The translations under genes were made by a program, and so were the position numbers. From positions 19,961,338 to 20,025,337 of the forward strand of contig NC_088302.1 in the NCBI RefSeq assembly GCF_032854445.1: 64,000 nucleotides of DNA, in the 5' to 3' direction. Of this stretch, positions 61,601 to 64,000 are shown one piece after another (the stretch's first letter is position 1; every line of letters begins with the position of its first letter). Source of the DNA: Liolophura sinensis. Its lineage: Eukaryota; Mollusca; Polyplacophora; Chitonida; Chitonidae. The notes below the pieces were generated by a model. The model had not been told where the DNA came from, made no database searches, and saw nothing but the letters and a program-made list of their open reading frames with translations.

Positions 61601-63116
61601 TTTATGTTGAACCTTACTTCATATTTTAGCTTTCTTTTAATCCAAATGCGAAGAAAACACTATAATAATGTATTTGACAGATGAATGACCATTGAACACA
61701 GCCCGGGAAAATAATCTGATTTATTTTTTTAGAATTTTTCTTACTGACTAAAATACATTTAAAACACGGGATTCTACGGTGGTCGGCTGGGACCAAGATG
61801 GTATCAGTGCAATATATACGTCAAAGCACTATTTTTGTCTTGAAATAGTTCGTTTCAAGGTCGATTTGTTGAATACATTCATCGCTCTAAATGGAGAGTT
61901 TTGAATGATGAAATATAGCAATCTAAGTGTGTCAAGTGGCAAAAAGCTGAAATGACATCACTGGTCCCAATATAGGCCAGGGTATATCCAAAGTTTTAAC
62001 TGCATTTTACTGGGTGGAAAAATATTCAAACTATAAATCAAACTATTCTCTGGAATTTTTCAAACAGTATTTAATGGTCTTTCATCTGAGGTGTACTACA
62101 TTTAGTGTGTTTTTGCCTTTAACATTGGTTACCATAAGGTAGTCCCAATAATAACTTATTTTGACTTGGTAAAAAGAGAGACAGAAGTTTCAAAATCTCT
62201 TCAGGTCTTAATACAGGAAATATTCGCGACCTCAATTTGTCCAGTTGTATATCTCGGGTTAAACCCCAGGTTAATCTTTCCTTCCTTTGGCCACCCACAT
62301 CTTCTCAAAATCTCTGTGTTTGATCTCCTGTAGGTTTATCGACGGGGTCAACATTTGTGTGAACACGGACCCCAAACCTCAAATCCCATTGGTCAGATTT
62401 ACTCTGGCTCTACTTTGGTATCGATTCGATTTGCCTTTAACCTTGGTTTCAGCTTTTGGTCAGATGAAAAAAATAAACTTGATGTTACAACAAGTTTGGA
62501 ACTAAATCTAAACAAATTGTCTGTTCATACCAGTTTTACTGAACATTAATCCCATGTTAATTTGCGTAGAAAATCGTTAGTGAAGACCATTTTTGTTTTT
62601 ATCTGTTAGTGCCATTCTCATCTGTGACCAGAGCAGCTTCACAAATACCCATAAATATTTTTTCATTCTTTTGTAAGAAACAATCTTTCAGTATGATGTT
62701 ATTGGGTCATTTATTACCAACTTATCTGTTAGTGCCATGGTTTGTTATCTCTGTGAATCTTTCAATTTTACCTTGATTTGCTCAGAAGTTTTGGTAAATA
62801 GCGAATACTTGTACCTGTGCCTTATGAACAGGTGTGGTTGGAAAGTGATTCCTTCAGTATGAATTAATCTGCAGCAATATGTATTGTTATATGCAAACTA
62901 TGATTGTGATTATTTGTGACAGGATGATGCAGTGTTGATTACAGACAGCTCCCACATTTGACCTTTGAACCTTTATTTCATTTTTAATTATCTATTTCAG
63001 GTGAATCCATTGTTAGAGGCATTTGGGGAATGCCAAAACTGCAATGAATGACAACTCTAGTCGGTTTGGCAAATATCTAGAACTGAAGTTCACACCAGCT
63101 GGAATACTTACAGGAG
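46504..63116 (+). CDS. unconventional myosin heavy chain, 5' part (class III/XVI-like), with frameshift in exon 4
   Basis: This is an actin-based motor ATPase; only the N-terminal third of the head is in the window. Exons: 46504-46653 (ATG at 46555), 57329-57394, 60341-60568, 63001-63116. The last ends in a phase-1 donor (GGAG/GTAATA), so the gene continues. Visible motifs are TYIGDVVVAVNPFKRLNIYG after the short N terminus, PHIFWLADHAY, the P-loop GESGSGKTENSK, and, in the shifted frame, the switch I region NDNSSRFGKYLELKF. Residue similarity is nearest to class III and XVI heads (VNPLLEAFGNAKT, LELKFTPAGILTG). The frame is closed by TAA four codons before the ATG in the same exon, so this transcript has no N-terminal kinase or ankyrin extension, unlike class III and XVI. 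One extra G in the run at 63025-63028 breaks the frame and leads to TGA at 63049-63051, after about 147 codons. It could be an intact gene with an assembly error, or a decaying one. Confidence 0.88.
48970..49074 (+). CDS. possible orphan exon in myosin intron 1
   Basis: A 105-base segment between CACCTTACAG and GTAAGG. It is open in one frame and GC-richer than its surroundings. It encodes YSALPQRQKNDTREGAELRK and then a helix-like KLDDMILAIARAG. It starts and ends in the same phase, so it could be a cassette exon, but its phase (1 base + 34 codons + 2) does not match the phase-0 myosin exons around it. I do not recognise the peptide. It may belong to another transcript, or be chance. Confidence 0.35.
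49100..54531. other. myosin intron 1, middle part
   Basis: Long intronic sequence. A C-rich tract at 51045-51087 (G-quadruplex potential on the minus strand) and a C run then A-rich tract at 52905-52960 are visible. The 190-codon minus-strand frame at 53384-52812 crosses that simple tract and has no motif, so it is not called. Confidence 0.45.
54546..54701 (+). mobile_element. SINE family A, 5'-truncated, in myosin intron 1
   Basis: It has a perfect 14-base target duplication, TACTTTTAATATGT, at 54532-54545 and 54702-54715. CTGCGGATGGTCGTGG occurs twice, 31 bases apart, so the 5' end carries a small partial tandem duplication. That may be a template switch during insertion. Confidence 0.93.
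54716..56814. other. myosin intron 1, nothing recognised
   Basis: AT-rich, with a run of 12 C near 54832. Frames reach 118 codons (minus, 56155-55799) without motif or splice support. Confidence 0.4.
56815..56965 (+). mobile_element. SINE family A-related with internal deletion
   Basis: Head GGGGCCTCTGTGGCCAAGTG, B-box-like GTGAGCTCAAGTTC and an (AAAT)n-like tail are present. About 100 bases of the body between the GGCTTCC-like part and the tail are missing. Confidence 0.75.
57329..57394 (+). CDS. myosin exon 2 (TYIGDVVVAVNPF)
   Basis: Twenty-two codons, phase 0 at both ends, acceptor TTCTCCTTCTAG and donor GTAGGT. It encodes the conserved YIG...VNPF strand that all myosin heads have before the P-loop. 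Confidence 0.93.
57484..57685. mobile_element. foldback element in myosin intron 2 (about 200 bp)
   Basis: The left arm contains ATCGCTCTGTACATGATTAC and TTTACAAG, then CCTTCCATCATCAGGT. The right arm returns ACCTGATGATGGAAA, then GCTTGTAAAC and ATGTACGGAGTGATTTCTGC in inverse order. The arms are about 65-80 bases, with small gaps. The centre carries AGTGTATATACACTAT, itself nearly palindromic. There is no coding content. Confidence 0.75.
59704..60040 (+). repeat. diverged dispersed repeat, copy 1 (myosin intron 2)
   Basis: Shares ordered landmarks with 61772-62125: CTACGGTGGTC, GTTTCAA, GAATGTATTCAT, GGCAAAAA, GGTCTTTCATCTGA and TTTTTGTCTTTAAC. The two copies are in the same orientation. 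No ends or coding content could be defined. Confidence 0.65.
60341..60568 (+). CDS. myosin exon 3 (P-loop)
   Basis: Seventy-six codons, acceptor TCTGTTTCAG and donor GTGAGC. It holds PHIFWLADHAYKRM and the ATP-binding P-loop GESGSGKT, followed by ENSKLMVQHI. All residues needed for nucleotide binding in this segment are present. Confidence 0.97.
61174..61636 (-). mobile_element. TTAA-flanked foldback MITE, copy 2 (463 bp, inverted)
   Basis: Lies in myosin intron 3. The ends AGTGAAAGG and CTTTCTT are inverted, and TTAA lies on both sides (61170-61173 and 61637-61640). Its reverse complement aligns with the element at 21169-21631 through the centre, for example AACATTATTTCA and CTAACATTCAGTG. 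It has compensating indels, so the equal length is partly chance. TGACGTCA occurs at 61347-61354 and 61497-61504. Confidence 0.85.
61772..62125 (+). repeat. diverged dispersed repeat, copy 2 (myosin intron 3)
   Basis: Counterpart of 59704-60040. It lies just downstream of the MITE and before exon 4. The best kept part is AATGGTCTTTCATCTGA near the right end. Confidence 0.65.
63001..63116 (+). CDS. myosin exon 4 (switch I), +1 frameshift
   Basis: Acceptor CTATTTCAG and donor GTAATA. The first nine codons read VNPLLEAFG. After the GGGG run at 63025-63028, the conserved reading NAKTAMNDNSSRFGK is found one base later. With one fewer G the exon would be 115 bases (38 codons plus one base), which fits the usual phase. 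Confidence 0.92.
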
Positions 63117-63211
63117 GTAATATAATCCATATATGTTGTTCTAATAGCACAATATCCAAGCTTGTTGGGGGCAACAATACATTAATTTCCGGGATCTTGC
63201 TTGCTAAACGA

Positions 63212-63460
63212 GGCTGGTTGAACCAGGTTGGATGAACACGGCTACCTGAACAAGACTGATTAACAACTGGCTGAACCAGGCTGGCTGAACAAAAAGGCTG
63301 GCTGAACTAGACAGGTTAAAGTAAAAAAGTTGACTGAACTAACAAAGGCCGGCTGTAGAAGGCTAATTAAACTAAAAAAGTTTGCCAAACAAGGGTGGCT
63401 GAACTAAGCTGGCTGAGCAAGGTTGACTGAAACAGGCTGGCTGAACCAGATTGACTGAAA
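63212..63460 (+). repeat. degenerate 16-18-bp minisatellite
   Basis: About a dozen drifting units of the form GGCTGGCTGAAC(C/A)AG lie just downstream of myosin exon 4, separated by short A-rich spacers. Confidence 0.85.
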
Positions 63461-64000
63461 AATCTATGTTATGTCAGCTACCACTAGCCTAAAAGCAAAC
63501 TGGCTGTGTGTTCGAGTGCAGCTATCTGTAGTTCGGCTTCGATATTACGTCACACGGGTTGCCATAGCCCCTGGCGAAGTGTGACGATCTCGTCCGAGCT
63601 TTTCCTGAACTCATAAATCTGTTACACGTAACATAACAAAATATTCTTTAGGTATGGCATGAAATACCAAAGAAATAAATACAACACTTATTCTTTTATG
63701 CATAAGGCAAGAAAGTCATGTTTTTTAATGCAGATTAGCAAACATAGATCTGAGTATGGTGTATCATGATTTTTATTTGACAACAATAGTGCAAGATTAA
63801 ATATCTTTTTACAGATAGCCACACATGCTTTCATGAACCAGCTTTATACTTAAGCCATACTAAAACTGACTTACATGCTTCGGAGCCTGTCCCATATTGG
63901 CCCGAATCCCACCCATGTCTAAACTCTAGAGCTGTCTCCCCTTGCGTTGTATTGTCAGAAGGCTTGATACCAGTAGTTTATGCACTATAAACGTAACAAC
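63461..64000. other. myosin intron 4 start, nothing recognised
   Basis: No further myosin exon (the expected continuation would encode a YLLEKSR-like segment) was found before the window ends. Confidence 0.45.

Noticed and set aside
62287-62549. Possible additional myosin exon after a CTCCTGTAG acceptor
   Set aside because: The translated sequence does not match any part of a myosin head, and the exons on both sides already join without a gap in the motor alignment.

Overview
The window is nuclear DNA from an invertebrate animal, most probably a mollusc. The evidence is: two intron-rich genes with standard GT-AG splice sites, a low gene density, frequent ACATGTA-type words, and many copies of a tRNA-derived SINE with an (AAAT)n tail of the kind common in bivalves and other molluscs. 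There are no bacterial operons, CRISPR arrays or ribosomal RNA genes. Most open reading frames are chance or lie inside SINEs.

Left part (about 3.0-13.3 kb, minus strand): a complete 11-exon gene for the alpha (catalytic) subunit of mitochondrial NAD-dependent isocitrate dehydrogenase, IDH3A. Every exon was placed by its splice sites. They join in frame to a 361-residue protein with a presequence and all the family's active-site motifs. Its introns hold SINEs, a foldback hairpin, a 21-bp tandem repeat and a second copy of a 218-bp repeat. One SINE inserted only 19 bases upstream of exon 5.

Middle part (about 13.4-46.5 kb): no gene that I can defend. It is filled with three tRNA-derived SINE families (called A, B and C here), including a C element nested in a B element. 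It also holds several small inverted-repeat DNA elements (TTAA-, TA- and TAA-flanked), minisatellites with 42-bp and 59-bp units, and G-rich tracts.

Right part (46.5-63.1 kb and beyond, plus strand): the 5' end of an unconventional myosin heavy-chain gene, most like classes III/XVI in the motor head. Four exons are visible, from the start codon through the P-loop to switch I; the gene runs off the window. The fourth exon has one extra base in a G run, which shifts the frame inside one of the most conserved stretches of the motor. Its introns carry a second copy of the TTAA-flanked element, a pair of diverged repeats, a hairpin element and an exon-like coding segment of unknown origin.

The two genes are transcribed divergently from opposite ends of the repeat-rich spacer, with no sign that they work together. 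No new multi-gene system was found. The best leads are the myosin frameshift, the SINE at the IDH3A splice acceptor, the TTAA-flanked foldback family that carries paired TGACGTCA sites, and the orphan exon in myosin intron 1.
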